The translations under genes and the position numbers were made by a program. The notes beneath the pieces are model-generated. The model made no database searches, was not told the origin of the DNA, and saw only the letters and a program-made list of their open reading frames with translations. DNA of 64,000 nucleotides from Lunularia cruciata (lineage: Eukaryota; Streptophyta; Marchantiopsida; Lunulariales; Lunulariaceae): NCBI GenBank assembly GCA_948567375.1, contig OX419755.1, positions 74,918,931 through 74,982,930 on the forward strand, read 5' to 3'. Below, in pieces: positions 38,540-50,600 of this stretch (positions within the stretch are counted from its first letter, which is position 1; each line of letters begins with the position of its first letter).

Positions 38540-39888
38540 TACATATAGTTCGTCTACCTCTAGAAACCAAGGTTGAAATGATAGAGATGTAATTTGGAGA
38601 CCATACTGTCTCCATAACTCAATCTTCTCCAAGTTTGATCTCTTGATCTCATGGTTATCATCCATAAATATTTGCTTTGCCTCATTCTTCTTCTTCTCTA
38701 CTTCTATAAGGTATCTCTATTTCTCAATCTTTGCAACTTTTTGTGCTTTTACCTTTGCTATCTTGCAATTCTCCCAAGTGTCTACATACTCAATTTTCCA
38801 TTTAATATGTGATTGTTAATCTTGTGACAAAGTAGCAAGAGAAGGAGTTTTCTTTGAATTTACTTTGGAAATCTTTCTTCTCTTATTGGATTCACTCTCT
38901 CCTTCTTTAAATGCATTTTTCCTCTTTTGGTCTCACTTTTGGTCTTTCATTTTCATCTCTTGATAGTATATACTTAAATCCTATTCTCAATGATGGTGCA
39001 ATATCTTCACATGTTCTCATTCTTATATGTCTTAGAATCATTGCATGCTCTACTCCACTCTCCTCTTCAAATTGTGTGGATCTAATCCTTGGGTACTTGG
39101 CATGGCATAGAATTTATGCCATGCAAATGGCATATATTCTACCCTAGACTCAAAATCTCTTCTTCTTCATTGGTGGACTGAAAATTTCCTCCATTCTCTC
39201 CATGAGGCTTCACATGAGGCTCCATTGGAGTCTTGTTGACCCCCTCTACCTCAAGTATATGAACTTGACACTTGTCTCCATCACCTATATTTTCAAGAAC
39301 ACTCACACTAATACTCACCAATATTAGAGGAGAAATATTTGCATGACCTCCAAATGTGAGATCCATGTGATCAAAGTAGTAGCATATGTGATTCATCTTA
39401 TCTTCCAAAGTTTTCCATCCATGCTTGTACTCTTTGTCTATGATATCTTCCCTTGTACTTTTGTTCTTCCAATCCTTTGCTTCCTTGTAGGATTTCATGT
39501 ACAATGCATATTTCTTGTACAATTTATCTCTAGTCAATGAAGGTGGAAACTCTCTCCCATGCCAAACTAAAAATGAACCCATGTGACTGAAAGTATAGCT
39601 TTTCTGAACTAGCTTCTTGCAAGTACTACCATGAATTTGTGCAAAATGCACCTCATCATCCAAATAATCAAGTATTTATGCATAATGATGAGAAATCATA
39701 TGAAACCTATCATCCTCACCTTTTCTACATTTGTTACTTGAACTTGATGTCAACAAGGTTGAAACCATTTTGAAAAGATCTTGAAACTTGATTGATGGTG
39801 AGCAAACCAAATCCTTAGCTATAATAAAATCATTAGCTATTACCAAATCATGAGTGGAATGAATGGAAATAGAATGGTGAGTTGAAAG
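38540..39888 (-). pseudogene. TE-associated Myb/SANT-like (trihelix-like) protein, decayed
   Basis: The longest open stretch (39,663 down to 39,139) encodes 174 aa with a basic-aromatic helical pattern including GREFPPSLTRDKLYKKYALY and WKTLEDKMNHICYYFDHM. It ends in an acidic tail (NEEEE). The same protein appears to extend upstream across a stop to about 39,890. It also extends downstream into a Lys/Glu-rich coiled-coil region, with stops, to about 38,550. The layout resembles Myb/SANT- or trihelix-type DNA-binding proteins carried by plant transposons. That assignment rests on the pattern of residues and is moderate. A hAT element is inserted just upstream of its 5' end. Confidence 0.45.
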
Positions 39889-40274
39889 CAAGGTTAATAC
39901 ACGATGGTTTTTACAAATGGTTTTTTTATTTATTTATAGAATCCACTTTTCCATATATTTTTCAAATATATTTAGCAAATAAAATTTTTTTTGGTTTTAA
40001 TTGTTACTAATGAACTTTAATTATTAAAAGATCATCAATGGACAAGGAAGTTTAGGGGTTTAGGTTGTAAGACCATTAATAGACCAAAAGGACTTAGGGT
40101 TAGGGTCTAGGATGCCTCATCGGTATCAATCATTACTTTCAATTACAATTTTGTGTTGATCATGTAGGAGCCCATTTCCTCAACAAGGAATTAAAATTGA
40201 ATTGATCTTTCATTGAAGAATAAAATAGAGGATTCATAAGTCACAAAGTTTTGGTTGAAAAAGCACAACCATTT

Positions 40275-42900
40275 ATGGTTTCCAATGGAGAAGCTACATT
40301 AACTTCACAATCTTTATCTCAAAATGTCATTGAAGTGGAGAAAGATATTTCATTTTTAAAAAATGAGGTCAAGATTTGGCTACAATGTGGTCCCTATTGT
40401 CAAATAAATTAGATCCCAATTTTGGCCAGAAATCTAGATGCAAACATGGCCAATATATTGTACTACACCATAGAAATAGAAAGGTTGTGAAAAGGATCTC
40501 AATCACTATGACAAGTTTAAGAAGTCTATGAAGGAGTTACCAACATCATATTATCCTTATTAGCTTGTGATGCATGGTTTGAAGAAGTCTACTTCATCAA
40601 GTTGTAACTCTATACTTATTGGTTGCATGCAATAGAGTGACATGCGGTCATTTGGTTGCACTAAGTTGTTTGATAAGGAGTTAGAATTGTTTCAAGAACA
40701 GGTTGCAATGCATTACTTCATGATAGGTTATGCTTTCTTTTGCATTGAAGAGCATCACCTATTAGATGCTCTAAAGCTACTCTGGCCATATGTGAAATTG
40801 CCTTCATGGAAGGACTTGGCAAGTAAGTTGCTTGATGTATGCTACCTTAAAGTCAAGTGCAAGGTTGAAATGATTGTTTCATAAGGAACTTTTGATTGTC
40901 AAACAAGTGATGGTTGGTCAAATTTGAAAATGAACTAATAATAAACTATATAATGGTTTCACCAAAAGTTAACCTCTTTCTTCAATTTCTCAATACCAGT
41001 GAACAAGCACACAATTCCAAGTGTCTATTTAAGAACACAAGTCATGTTATCATGAATACTCCTAACAATGTGTTGGGATGTTGTAATGTTCTGAGGAAAG
41101 AGAACCCCCAAGAGAAAACCTAGAACAAAAAACACAGCTTCACACTCAAAACTCCGATGCCTCAAAGGAGTACCTTGGCTTTATTATATAGCAAAGAGGA
41201 TTTCTTCAAAGGAAGCTCCACCCTTAGATCAGATACATGGATTGGTGACATATCAGCAAGATCTACCCTAAGATTAGTTGCATGCATGGGTGACATGAGT
41301 GTTCTTGTCCTATCTGGTTGGTCAAACAAGCTTTGACCAAAAAGAATCTTTAGGGAAATTTCTTGTAAGAATCTCAAAATTGCATAGGGTGAGGTACCAT
41401 TGGAAAGCTCTCAATGAGACAAACAAGTTGGGAGGGAAGGCCAACCTTCACTCTTCTCTTTAAATAAATTTTCACAGTTTCAAGGTCTAATTCACCCCGT
41501 TGGGCCTCCAAAATTGGCTTTGAAGTTTTCAAGCTATTTTTGGCTTTTGCCCTATTAGTAGAAGTACTCTTTTGGTGATATCTTTATCTGATCTTCTTAG
41601 TCCATCACATATAACATCCTTCCATATGTTACCAAGCCAATTTTTGACTCTAGGTAATATGTCTAGATATTGGTATTTCATATGTTCATTGGAAAATGCT
41701 ACCACAAATAAGTTAGCTTGGACAATGTTGGAGAAGCAATACCCTTCAAAATATTTCTATGGTTGTGTATCTCATGGCCTTCATCTATTTGACAAGAACA
41801 TCTTTGATGCAACAAAGGCAAGTAGGGTTGAGAGATTTATGATTATCCTAATGTGTACCCATTCATGCTTGCTGAAGTTTGTTGAGGCATGTAAAGATAT
41901 TGTGATATTCTTTCATAATCATCATCTCTCAAAATAACATCTGCAAAAAGTGTTCAAAGATGCAAATCTTTGTAATCTTGTCACTCTAGCTTCCACACAA
42001 TGAGGCACTCTACATTGTTGATTTGCTTCATTACTTGCAATTGAGAAGATTATACAATCTTTGGTTCATACCCATGACTTTATAAGTGGAAGCAGTAAAC
42101 AAAAGGAGGCCAAGATGTTGATCTATCTGACAAACCACTTGCTCTGATGATTTTGTGTCACTCTTGAAGAAGAGTATTGCTAGTTTAGAGCTTCTCAATG
42201 CTACCATTCAATTCTATCAATCTAATAGTGTACTTGTTAGTGAGATATTTCAAATTGTTTCCTTGAAGTTGGTTGATGCATTAAATTTTTTGCCAATGAT
42301 AACCACCAATGAAAGATTACATTTGTTGAAATTGAGTCAATTATGATTCAATTTTATGTATGAACTTGCTCATAGAATTGGCTATCTTTTAGATCCAAGA
42401 TATGTTGGTGTAGGAATGCCTAACCTAATTTTTATGACAATTGAGGATCAGATTTATACAATTTCATTGCAAGATGATACCGTACCAATGTAAGATATGC
42501 ATGAAATTATATACTAAGAATACATAAGTTTTAGTATCTTTGCTTTGCATTGACTAGCTCAAACCGCTGCACTTATTGCCTTGCAAATGCTCAAGGAATT
42601 CAAGGTATATGGTTATGAGTCTTGGATGTCCCAAGGAACTAAGTGGCCCATTCTTCAAAAGCTAGTTCACCACATCTTCACATTGGTGATATCAAGTACT
42701 ACATTAGAATGAAATTTCCCCACCTTTGGTTTCATTTGTTCAAAATTATGGAATACCCTCTCACTTGATGTTGTCATCAAGTTGGTGTACATCAAGATAA
42801 ACAATGTGCAGTTCACCATGCAAACAGAGATTAGCTTTAAGTGCATCTTTGATGATGACTATTCATCCGAGATTGAGTTGATTATTAGCAATGAGAAGTG
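40275..42900 (+). pseudogene. hAT transposase, disrupted by stops and an LTR-like insertion
   Basis: Pieces of one protein lie in order. The N-terminal part is weak. At 40,642-40,884 there is AMHYFMIGYAFFCIEEHHLL, followed by the LPSWKDLASKLLD segment of the DUF659-type region. At about 40,920-41,070 the frame continues until a roughly 610-bp insertion. After the insertion come ENATTNKLAWTMLEKQYP and FYGCVSHGLHLFDKNIF (41,690-41,830). From 42,155 to 42,420 there is more of the catalytic fold. At about 42,630-42,830 the C-terminal dimerisation block appears (KWPILQKLVHHIFTLVISS, then an NFPTFGFI and KLWNTLS remnant). Several stops show it is inactive. Family assignment rests on the DUF659 and hAT C-terminal motif order. 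Confidence 0.8.
41071..41680 (-). repeat. LTR-like repeat family A, copy 2, inserted in the hAT transposase
   Basis: It starts TGTTGGGATG and ends TTTCA. It interrupts the transposase reading frame just before the ENATTNKLAW segment. The TATA box on the minus strand is the complement of 41181-41192. The inverted W-box pair TTGGTCAAA / TTTGACCAA spans 41318-41340. Insertion into the hAT gene dates it as younger than the hAT element. Confidence 0.68.
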
Positions 42901-43169
42901 AGCATGGAAAACTTGCCAATCACCAAGTTTTGCTTCAATGTAATACAATCTTCTATTAGAGTAGTTCTTGGTATACCATTATCTAAATATATTATCAATT
43001 TTACTATGTGAAATAATCAATCATTGAAATACTTATCAAATATGAATAAAAACCATAAAACCATTTTCAATAAAAACCTTTAAAACTAGTGGGTTTTTGT
43101 TGGAATAAAAACCATTGACCACTTCTCTAACACACACAATCAATGGTTTTTTCCAACCTTGGCTGAATG

Positions 43170-44259
43170 GGTAGAGGAGAAATAGGATTTGGAGTTGTAA
43201 TGTATTGATTGCAAAGGGAATAGGCAAAGGAAGGATCTTCTATTGATTTCACTATTGATTTAAATGAAAATCTAGATAGATTGGGTTAATTGCTTCTAAG
43301 CATGTTGAGCTTCTAGGCGGAGTGCACTTTGGTTCTTAACCAAACAACTTCTAGGTGGCCAGTGCTTCAGCTTATAATCAAGCCTTACTCAAATTTCTTG
43401 TATGCTTTGATTCTCTCACTCAAATTTCACGACTTCATCCTACTTCCATATTTTATGACTTCATCCTACTTCCACATTTTATGACTTCATCCTACTTTCA
43501 AATTTCACTACTTCATCTTACTCTCATCTTAGAGTAGAGAAGGAAGATTCAAATGAAAGCACAAAGGATTCCAATGCTTTCTTGGGAGTATGGGCCAATC
43601 TCTAGTCCCACCTTGCAGCCTATTGACACCTTTTACATCTTCTAATAGCTTCTATCTTAGCTTTAATTCTCATAAGCTCAATAGATATGACACTTTATGT
43701 CTTGAAGTTGAGAGTCCTTTCATTAGTGATTGTATTAGTGCAAGACTTCAATAGTAAAGTATGTGATCTGCCCAATAATCATTCAAAATTGAAACCTTCC
43801 ATATTTATACCAATGTGTCTCGGTGGAGTTTGGGAGAGTGTGGAGACGGGAGAGAAGAGGGTGAGATATGAGAGGAAAGATATAGTTTCTAAGGGCTCTC
43901 TAGCATATAACACTTGATTAAATAGTAGATTCTATTCATTTTTCAATTTTGGTTCCATGGGTACCTTGAATGAAGACTATGGAGAATTGAGTAGAAAGAT
44001 TTGTGGATTTTTAGGTTTTTAAGGGTTTAGAGTGATTATTACACATTGAGAGTGATAGGTTTGGAGTTCCTAATTTAAGTCTCTTGGTATTCATGTTATA
44101 GTTCCATGAGAACTCATTTTGAAAATTTTAGAGATGGGAATTGAAAATTAAGAGAATTTATAGTTTTTAGGGTTTGGAGAGATAGTATTTACTCACGTGA
44201 GTTTGGATATGAAGGGTTGTGGTTTTGCAAGTATGGGAAGAGATGGAGCAGTGCATCAT
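43170..44259. repeat. TE-derived DNA with a 26-bp minisatellite
   Basis: At 43431, 43457, 43483 and 43509 a unit beginning (g)acttcatcctac repeats with an exact 26-bp period, four copies with increasing divergence to the right. Around it the sequence is AT-rich, with no gene recognised. Confidence 0.7.
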
Positions 44260-44383
44260 ATGTTATTATTATTATTCTTGTACTAGCCATGGCTACACAT
44301 TCCCATGTGGGGTTGCCTAGAGCAACTCAAGATACACCATGCCGAGTGTGCCACTGACATTTACCTTGCAAAGGGTAAAGACC

Positions 44384-44421
44384 TGTGCATCCTTCCCACA
44401 TCTATGTGGGAAGGATGCACA
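44384..44421. repeat. Perfect 17-bp inverted repeat, 4-nt loop
   Basis: Arms 44384-44400 (tgtgcatccttcccaca) and 44405-44421 are exact reverse complements around TCTA. With a one-base bulge the pairing extends two more bases on each side. It sits at the 5' side of the decayed LINE. Confidence 0.9.
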
Positions 44422-47410
44422 AGGACCACTTGGGATGCTCACATGAGGCAAGAAATTGCATAAACAGTAGTAACACTCAGGATTATGCACGCTTCCTCTA
44501 TCCTTTCGTTGACTATTCTAGGGATACCAATCGAGTTGTGGGAGTGGTTAGTTTCTTAGGCAGGTTGCATTTTGGTGTTATTTGAGACTAGTTTTCTATA
44601 TCCACGTCTATTCTATACGCTACCTTATACACTCCATGATGAGACTAGATAGGCTTTTTGCCTAGTACTTGATCATTTGGCATGGGATTCCTTGGATGGG
44701 TTAGCATGGTTCCTATTCCTCTTACCTCCTTGATGGTGTCTTTGTTATGCTAGAGGGGGACATGCAAGGCATCGAGAGCTGGTAGCTAGATTTTGTTGAT
44801 TCTGAGTGGGGGATTGAGCGGTCCTAAAAGAGGAGTATGTCAGGGTTGTATGTTTTAGGAGATATATTTATCGCATGATACCATAGAGTCCACTTGATTA
44901 CAACAGTGTAGGACATTGGATCAGGCATGAGAGTTTAGGAGAGCAGCACGAGTGCTACACCCTTTGTCTATGGCTAGTCCTATTGAAAAGACTATCTCTT
45001 CCCTATGCTCACTACATCCTATGGCATGAGAGGGATTACCACTAGAGGTCTTAAATTATCAACTAGAGCAGCCTTTATGTCTTAATAGGTTGCTCTTACA
45101 CAAGCATTGTGCAATGCCACTCGCCTTTCCTCAAGAGGCTTGTCAAGGATGGTATGTAAGCATCTTAAAGATTCCTTTCAAGCACATGATCCTTCTAGTG
45201 GTTTTACTAAGTTGTTTCAGGTGGCTGTAGCAAAAGCAAAAGGAGATATTCCTATGTTTGTTAGTTAGGTGTTAGGTGCTAGTTGACTTCTTGCAATAGA
45301 GAAGGACATCGGAGGCATTAGATTGATTGCTATTGGAGAGATCTTTTTGCATTTGGTCAACCACACCATTGTCCTTCAACATCATTCTCACTTCTGATAG
45401 CACCTCTGTCCACATCAGTTTGGAGTAGCTACATCTAGAGGATGTGAGGTTATATCTTCAAGCATTAGAGCACTCCTAGATATTCATCCAGATGAGGTTG
45501 TCCTATAGGTGGATGTTAAGACCGCTTTTAATAGCATCTCACAAGCATTCATATTTAGAGAGCTTAGGGAAGCTAGTGGATCCTTGGCAAGTCTTATTCC
45601 TTTTTTGTTGTCTATTATGGCTCTCTTGCTTCTCTTTACTACCAGCACGGTTATTCATCGGAGGGAATCACCATCTTGGAGTCAATTGTTAGTACACATC
45701 AGGGAGATCCTTTAGGGGACCCTTATTTGCCATGGCTCACTTTAGAGCTCTCTTATCAACTACTTTGTCCATGCTAGGTTGTGTATTTCCTTCCTTGGTA
45801 GATTATACACACATCGTGGGCCTTGTAGATCAGACTAGCCAAGCCTTTGACCACTTGAATACAAAGCTACATCTAGTAGGCTTGAGAATCAAGGTGTCAA
45901 AGGTGCAAGGCATGGTCCCCTTTAGGTATCCCTCTCCACCTTGAGCTTCCAAAGGGGTGTATCATATCTACAAATAGACTACGTGTTCTTAGAGTGCCAA
46001 TAGGATCCAAAGATTTTATCACACGCTTCTTAGATGTTGCCCTTATAGAGGATATTCTCCATGTGGATGACCTCCTTTACTAGGAAATGTGCATGCGGCA
46101 TTTGGTATACTCTCCTCTAGTATTGCTTGGCAAGCAACTTACCTTTTCAACATAGTTCTACCCTCCTTGACCTTCCTATCACGTCACGTTTGAGCCTTTG
46201 ATAGGAGGATTATGGGAGTCTTTGGTGATATTATTGGACCAGGGACATTTGAGTTTGTGATAAGGGATTTGGCACATAGATAGACATCTTTATCAATCTT
46301 CTATGGAGAGACTGGCTTGCTATCTATGGAGGAGATGGCACTTAAACCATTTTTGGGTAGTTGGGCTCTCAATACCCCTACTTTCCTCTTGTTTTGTGGT
46401 TGTTGATAGGCCAGTTTTAGAGACTTATGTGATAGAGGTGGAGGACGGATCCTTTTCTCTCCAGATGTTATTGCGGCAAACGAGAGATGGTCTATCTTCA
46501 TGGGCATGCAAGGACCTTCCATCTTTTGCTTCACTATCATTAGATTGGACTAGAGGTTTACAGTCTTCCTTGATAGAGCAATAGTGTTAGCATACGCTAC
46601 ATTCTCTCTTAGTTGACTTGTCCATTCCTCAGGCTACTAGAGCATGTTTTTGCTCTTGCTCCAACAAGGGTGCGTGCTCTTGGATCTGAGCTTAACCGGG
46701 CATTAGGGCATTTTGACTTGCACAAGCTACTTTCTCTATAATGATGAGGTTTTACCTAGGTTTGGTCCACCTATTTGCATCTTCATTACTCACTTGTGAG
46801 TGTGGTTCTACACTAGATGCAGCAGCAGTCCATATGACACGGTATCCTTTTGGATGACAAAGGATAGCTACCCATGAGGTTATTAGGGACATAGTGCTTG
46901 CTATGGCGCAAGAGAGTGGATACTTGGCTTGGAGAGAGCGTCCGTATGCTTTGTAGACAACACGTGTCAGGGCAAACTTACACTTTGTCCACAATGATCA
47001 GGTGATAGTAGCGAATGTCATGGTTATAGACACTACACTTGATATAGTTTTGGAGGGAGTGATTACACATCTCCTTGGATGGATAGCAAATGCAGCACCA
47101 GCTCGCGAGCTCTCTAAGTATATGGGTATGGAACAAGGTCATCTCTTTGTTCCTGTAGCCTTGGAGTTATATGGAACGATGGACACAACATTCAACACAT
47201 TTGTCAAGGAGTGCACGAGAGCTTATCATGTTAGGCACCAAGGGTACCACTCTCATTCTCATACTTTGTAGCATATTTTAGACAATGTATGTCCGTTGCT
47301 CTATAGAGGGAAGTGGTTGGTGCAATCCATATGAGAGCAATCACACTAGGTGATGCTTCTTCGGATGCTCGGATTGTTTTGTTTGTAGACCGTACTAACT
47401 TGTATATCCG

Positions 47411-47570
47411 ATATCTTAGGTGCTATAGGGCAAATTTCTCATATCTACTCTATTGGTGTTTAGTCCTCTTTTGTCTCGCCCTTGTAAAGAATATCTTAGG
47501 TGCTATAGTGAAAATTCCTCATATCTACTCTATTGGGGCTTAGCTCTCTTTTGTCTCACCCTTGTAAAGG
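47411..47570 (+). repeat. 80-bp tandem duplication at the LINE 3' end
   Basis: Units 47411-47490 and 47491-47570 both start atatcttaggtgctatag and both end with a cccttgtaaag block. They are followed by the LINE terminal block ending in ggcggtagcc. Confidence 0.8.
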
Positions 47571-47620
47571 CTTCATGGGGTCTTTCTAGGCGGTAGCCCT
47601 TTTCACATATTCATACCCCT

Positions 47621-50600
47621 AAGTCAATTTCATGACCCGCAACTAACTTTACTGGACCTTTCTGTTTTCGAGCCATAAATTTTACGGCTATTCATTGAAA
47701 AAAAATTTACAGATGCCAATGCACTGCCCGTAGAAATCCATCGTTTTGGAAACTGAAACCCCCCATCGTAACAATTCATCTGCTTGATTGAGGTCCTGAA
47801 GACTTTGAATTCAATGACATAAGAAGGTAAAAATGAGCGTGACTATTATCCCTCGCTGTTCAAATCCTCGTACTGGGGACTTGAATAATGAGAGTGGACT
47901 CTGGAAATTTCCGATCTTTGAGTTTCTGTGAAGATTGTGAGAAGCCGGCCTGGATTTCCAGACCATAGCAGCCCGCCTTAACCATGAATTGCACTATTCA
48001 ATGTGTGGTGTTGTCTTCCTATTAAAATGACCATTTCAAGAACAGCCTCATGAGTTTGTAAAAATGAAGCCCCCGTAGATTGATTCGACTGACTGTCCAA
48101 GTCACAGATTACTGATAGATCTTTTGTGAAGTTCGGGAACCGTTTTGAGTCGAAGTGCCAAATATGGGATACCGGTAAGTCCATCACTGGACAAAACTTT
48201 AAGTAAATTGGGAAAAGGCGACGCACAGTAAATTCCTCTTAGCGGATGGTCTTCTCTTGAAGCGCCTACGGAGCCAAAGAAATTCGAGTGCACTATCCTT
48301 TTCGGAAGAATGCAGACAAGCAGAAAAATCAGCCCTGTAAGTCCGAAGTCAGAATTCGTCGCTGCCTTCCTCACTTGCTCGTGTTTGCAGTGTCCTGCTA
48401 AGTGCTCGCCCTCTGAAAATGTTCGCGCAATGGTTGTGAAAAAGAGGATGCAGCGTTCTGCAGTAGCCCAATCCGGGTCTACTGCAGAACAACCGCCACA
48501 GCATATTCGACATACTTGACGTTCAATTGACGGATGAAATGATTTCTGAGCTCCAGTAAGATGGGAATTTCTCAATAAGGAAAGGCATGAAGTTTTATGC
48601 CTCATGAGTCATGTAATCTGGGACGACAACAACGGATGAACCGCCACTTGAATACTCTTTGATCGTTAGCTTTTATCTGATGACAACGATCAAGAACTAG
48701 CGAAGTTTAGTTATGTAAAGTGAAGAGAAAATGGGTTTCCTTTGACTCACTCGACTCTTTACACGCCACTCCAATTCATAGAGTTAGTGTCAGATAGTGT
48801 AGACCAACGATGGCTCGGAAGTTGCTGTCCTCTGCTTCTGTTCCGACCTCCCACGGTTACGATGGTGCAGAAAGAGCTCATGAATGAAACACTCGGCCGC
48901 TAGTCCGCCGACGACATCCTGCAGTGCCAGACAGACGGATGATTAGGGTTGCCGGACTCGAAACGTGTGCGAAGTAGACTCCCCTGGTTGATTTACGTCA
49001 GTGATGCAATGATGATACTAGAGCTACTCAAATCAATGAAGCTCAATTCAACGCAATTCCCATCATTAGATAATTCTTTTGTCCACTCCCAACCGATTGA
49101 TGTAGGGTTTTCCATACATTCATTATCAATGCGATGTGAAAGTTGAAAAGGCAGGTGAAAAAATTGCCCAACAGCGCTCGAATAGCGATATCAAAGTAAT
49201 GCAATCATCATTCAGAGACGTCAAAAGCTCCCAGGTATGCCTGGGGCATATGGACCTGCTTTTTAGAGATGGAGAAATTCCTCGAAAATCTTGAAGGCAA
49301 TGCATTTTGAAACGTCAACTGGGTCTGAGGATAATGGCAAAGTTTTGTTCTGCACCTGGATTAAACAGCTAGATAGAGAGATTACAGATTGTCTAAATGC
49401 TTCATTAGTGACAAACGAAGGCTATGTTTCCCACTGACTGTCACCTGAAGGGGATACGATTGAGAGAACTATACTAGTTTCACAACAGTAGCAAACTCAG
49501 CGCAGTTTTTTATTTAGGGAGTTGTACAGGATTGAAGTGAATCTGGGCTTTGTGATTCTAGGCGGTGAAAGTCAGTTTGTTTCACTGGAGTAAGACGTAA
49601 CATGATTTTGAACTCCGTACATCCTCACCAATTCGTCGCAAGCTACAGTTCTCCGTCGAGAGGGAAGGGTTCCCCACTGGGTAGATTCATACACTTAAGA
49701 GGACTACAACTGCTGTACTGTAGACTCTTATCAACTTCGCATATTTTCAAGCTGTGGAACAAAACAAACCATTGAGGTTATACCACAGGCTTTCCTGCAA
49801 ATAGAGTATGACTTCAGTTCAATGTTCTCTGTCCAGTAGTTCTCAAGGTCAGAAACTAGGACAAGAAATTGAAGTCAACATAGATGATTACCATCACAAA
49901 ATGTTGATGTAACAAGAATGGACATAAAAGGTGAATCTTATCAGAAACGCCAATAAATTCCTTACAGGGAATTCGATCATCTTCACCTGATTTCGAGAGG
50001 CGGCGAGTTTTCGAGACCTTTGCCAGTTAACGGGGGTTAGAGAGAAAAGGACTCAACTCTTCATGTGCAATGAAGAAGACAAATGAGGAGTCGCATACAT
50101 GAAAGAGAAAATACAGAATAGAAGTCTCAATTTTAGGAAAATATCCCCGAGTTTTAGTCAATGAAGCGAGGGTAAGGTAAAGAAAAGAGGTAATCCTTTC
50201 ACACGTTATTCCATGGACAACCGGCTGCTCAATGTCCAGGATAATGTACTCTATGGAACACTTTTGACTTGTTTGAGCGGCAGTCAATAGAGTGAACAGA
50301 GTCTATTCGAAAGTATCTTGGATTCTCACTCCATGCAGTGTGAACAGTTTGAAGTCACAGTACTGGAAACCGTATTTTGAATGAATAGCCAATGGACGGA
50401 AGGTAGCGGAAGGCGTGAGTGCTGTACACTTTTGGCGTGAATTCCAGAAGGAGCTTCGTTCGTTAGGCCCAGGTCCAGGTTTGACCGCATTGAGTCGAAT
50501 CTCCTCGTGCTCACAGAGGACGAGATGAGATCTTTTACCCTTCCCCGACACTAGGCGCTCCTCACGATTACACCAATCGTATTAATTGATGATGCCTACT

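Larger units (their letters stand above)
39881..43169 (+). mobile_element. hAT-superfamily DNA transposon with TIRs and target duplication
   Basis: The termini CAAGGTT (39889-39895) and AACCTTG (43155-43161) form a terminal inverted repeat. They are flanked by 8-bp direct repeats GTTGAAAG (39881-39888) and GCTGAATG (43162-43169) that match at 6 of 8 positions. An 8-bp target duplication is the hAT hallmark. ATGGTTTTT motifs recur near both ends, as expected for subterminal transposase-binding sites. The element is about 3.27 kb, of which about 0.61 kb is a later LTR-like insertion. It carries one transposase gene on the + strand, now broken. Confidence 0.72.
44260..47620 (+). mobile_element. 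Non-LTR retrotransposon (LINE) with degenerate reverse transcriptase
   Basis: The strand is + and the sequence is full of stops, but the motif order is clear. IRLIAIGEIFLHLVNHT and HQFGVATSRGCEVI (about 45,310-45,450) lie at the RT N-terminal side. VDVKTAFNSISQAFIFRELREA (45,500-45,570) is the first catalytic Asp region. AHFRALLSTTLSML and FPSLVDYTHIVGLVDQ (45,735-45,830) occupy the position of the catalytic DD box, here decayed to DY. Downstream, 46,300-46,580 and 47,000-47,270 (VIDTTLDIVLEGV, then FVPVALELYG) match the C-terminal part of such ORF2 proteins. DASSDARI near 47,350 marks its end. The 3' end contains an 80-bp tandem duplication. A 17-bp perfect hairpin lies near the 5' side. Confidence 0.8.

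Noticed and set aside
40105-40125. Telomere-like TTAGGG repeats
   Set aside because: Only two units in an AT-rich region; too short to call an interstitial telomere.
37327-41680. LTR A copies 1 and 2 as the two LTRs of one 4.35-kb element
   Set aside because: The space between holds a hAT element and a SANT-like gene, and copy 2 lies inside the hAT transposase, so they are independent insertions.
48102-48605. 167-codon minus-strand open frame
   Set aside because: No recognisable family or protein-like pattern, and no neighbouring exons; likely chance in GC-moderate DNA.
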